A stretch of 64,000 nt of DNA from Streptomyces dysideae (lineage in GTDB: Bacteria > Actinomycetota > Actinomycetes > Streptomycetales > Streptomycetaceae). The translations under genes and the position numbers were made by a program. The stretch spans positions 1 through 64,000 of the forward strand of contig NZ_KQ949117.1 in assembly GCF_001514305.1 (NCBI RefSeq), read 5' to 3'. Of this stretch, positions 62,935-64,000 are shown in pieces (position 1 is the stretch's first letter; every line of letters begins with the position of its first letter). Under the pieces are notes generated by a model. It ran no database searches and was not told where the DNA came from. It saw only the letters and a program-made list of their open reading frames with translations.

Positions 62935-63492
62935 TTGCCCAGGCCGATGCCCTCGCCGAAGCGATCGGTATCCGCTGGCGCCTCATGGTCTACCTCGGCG
63001 TGTAGGGCCCGACGCGACCCGAGGAACTCGCCGGTCTTCGCCGCAGCGGGTTCCTGGCGAGTCCAAGTCCGACGCCGGGGTCCGCACCGTCGTCCTCCCG
63101 GCGTTTCTCCACAGGGAAGTGAAGCGGCATCTCGCCTGGTACACGGAGAAGGGGCCCGATGGACTGCTGTTCGTCGGCGAGAAGGGCGCGCCGTTCCGGC
63201 GTACTTCCTTCGGTCGGAAGTGGCGGCGCGCCCGTGCGGTTGCCGGACGGCTTTCGCTTTTACGGCCTTCGTCACACCGGCCACACGCTCTCGACCCGCT
63301 CGGGCGCCACGCTCAAGGACACGATGGTTCGTGCGGGCCAGTCCTCTGATCTACCAGCACTCCGATGTGGAGCGGCAACGGGAGGTCGCTGCCGGCCTCG
63401 ACGACCTGGTGCGCGCGGAGCGTGCGAAGCACCACAGTGACGACCCTGCACCCCTACCCGCGCACCACAACGAGGAGGCTGCCGAGGGCTAA
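62935..63492 (+). pseudogene. int: Tyrosine-recombinase integrase, interrupted
   Basis: Frames in order read LAEAIGIRWRLMVYLGV-stop-GPTRPEELAGLR (first catalytic Arg region with an in-frame TAG), GVRTVVLPAFLHREVKRHLA, LLFVGEKGAPFRRTSFGRKW, FRFYGLRHTGHTLSTRSGAT (His-x-x-Arg type box) and IYQHSDVERQREVAAGLDDL with the nucleophile Tyr. At least two frameshifts and a stop are present, and the N-terminal part is missing. It ends 85 bp from the right tRNA-Gly fragment, the usual place of an integrase next to its attachment site. Confidence 0.88.
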
Positions 63493-63538
63493 TGGTGCGG
63501 TTGTGGTGCGCGCCCCGCGCACCGTCTAGACAACAAAG

Positions 63539-63569
63539 AACCCCCCTCGGGCTGCTGGCCTGGGGGGTT
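63539..63569 (-). terminator. Hairpin next to the right tRNA-Gly fragment
   Basis: AACCCCCC / GGGGGGTT arms around a 15-nt loop. It lies 8 bp beyond the tRNA 3' end on the minus strand. Confidence 0.75.
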
Positions 63570-63576
63570 TACGTGG

Positions 63577-63619
63577 AGCGGGTGACGAGAATCGAACTCG
63601 CGCTCTCAGCTTGGGAAGC
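63577..63619 (-). repeat. Right attachment-site candidate: 3' part of tRNA-Gly(CCC)
   Basis: On the minus strand it has anticodon loop TTCCCAA, T-arm and acceptor end ACCCGCT, the same as 18818-18860 except for three bases in the variable region. The anticodon stem extends to 63623 and then the match to any tRNA is lost. Confidence 0.82.
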
Positions 63620-64000
63620 TGAGGTGATCTAGAGATCGCCTGGGGGCTGACCTGCGGCGGGGGCGGTGTCGGGGGGCTTGGCCGTACCGTGGTTGATCCC
63701 CGCTGTTCCCCGTGGTTCCCCGCAGGATCTGGCACGCGCATGGCACGGCGTCTTCGCTCCGGAGCACGCGCGGAGGCTGAGCCTTGGAGCGTTAGACCGG
63801 AACCGTCCGTGATGGTCCGGCGTCGTCTGGTGCGGTTGCATGCCATTAGGCACGTAGGCCGTCATGGCCCGAACAGATCAAGGATCGCCTCTACCGGGTC
63901 CTTCGTCGTTTCCGCGGACAACCGACATGCCCGAAGAATGCTCACCGCAGTAGCGCATACGAGGGTTTAAGCTCCGCCGCAGCCGAGGAATCATCCACTG
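63620..64000. other. No gene recognised to window end
   Basis: A C-rich stretch with GTTCCCC repeats (63698-63722) and GGCACG repeats (63731-63748), of the kind seen around integrase attachment sites. No open frame has recognisable content. Confidence 0.4.

Noticed and set aside
18818..63619. Active actinomycete integrative and conjugative element
   Set aside because: No FtsK-like tra gene, spd genes, rep or xis were found, and the integrase and relaxase are broken.
63577..63660. Functional tRNA-Gly gene at the right repeat
   Set aside because: Anticodon stem is intact, but the sequence beyond 63623 does not form a D-arm or pair with the acceptor end.
1..64000. CRISPR arrays or cas genes
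   Set aside because: No regularly spaced repeats and no cas-like protein were seen; the dispersed repeats are too few and too far apart.

Overview
The window is about 72-75% GC-style actinobacterial DNA. Codon use, GTG/TTG starts, twin-arginine secreted enzymes, a LAETG surface protein, SpoIIE/HATPase signalling and sequences close to known Streptomyces proteins all point to a Streptomyces (or close relative). It reads as an accessory region: about 50 intact genes are mixed with some twenty truncated or frameshifted ones, toxin-antitoxin pairs and mobile-element debris.

Left part (1-18.8 kb): a TetR/SDR/XRE unit with matching palindromic operators; a PaoABCD-like exported molybdenum aldehyde oxidoreductase operon; a stretch of broken genes (FMN reductase, LacI, response regulator, SpoIIE phosphatase) around an intact GNAT and an intact DUF5990-like gene; a TrkA-N ion-channel-like protein; and, divergent from it, a 1199-residue fusion of a PutP-type sodium/solute symporter with PAS, GAF, PP2C phosphatase and HATPase modules. 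A serine hydrolase gene missing its 5' part ends this section.

Between 18.82 and 63.62 kb the sequence is bounded by two direct copies of the 3' half of a tRNA-Gly(CCC) gene, each with a terminator on its outer side. A decayed tyrosine integrase lies beside the right copy and a relaxase remnant lies inside. I read this as a roughly 44.8-kb integrated, now immobile, genomic island with further element DNA beyond the right copy. Its cargo includes a GH74 xyloglucanase; remnants of an arsR/arsO/pstS/MFS locus; a sortase-anchored surface protein; a cysteine-rich small protein with two YeeE/YedE sulfur transporters; three intact type II toxin-antitoxin pairs and one dead toxin copy; an RNase J copy; a MerR gene translationally coupled to release factor 3 (prfC); a zinc-ribbon protein with a recombinase-like C-terminal domain; and a second MerR divergent from a SulP transporter.

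The 41-54 kb part is a sugar theme: a GH29 alpha-L-fucosidase (plus an inverted, truncated copy of its first 400 bp), then an L-fucose-type oxidative catabolic operon (SDR, aldo/keto reductase, lactonase-type amidohydrolase) running into decayed lactate-utilisation genes lutA/lutB, and a broken beta-helix glycosidase. An HxlR regulator, two SnoaL-like proteins and a DJ-1 family protein sit between the two fucosidase copies, with the same operator-like sequence in two promoters. The 56.6-59.9 kb part is a complete divergent arsenic resistance set (arsR-acr3 and arsC-trxB-trxA), followed by a VapBC-like pair and a secreted GH43/CBM42 arabinofuranosidase-type enzyme.
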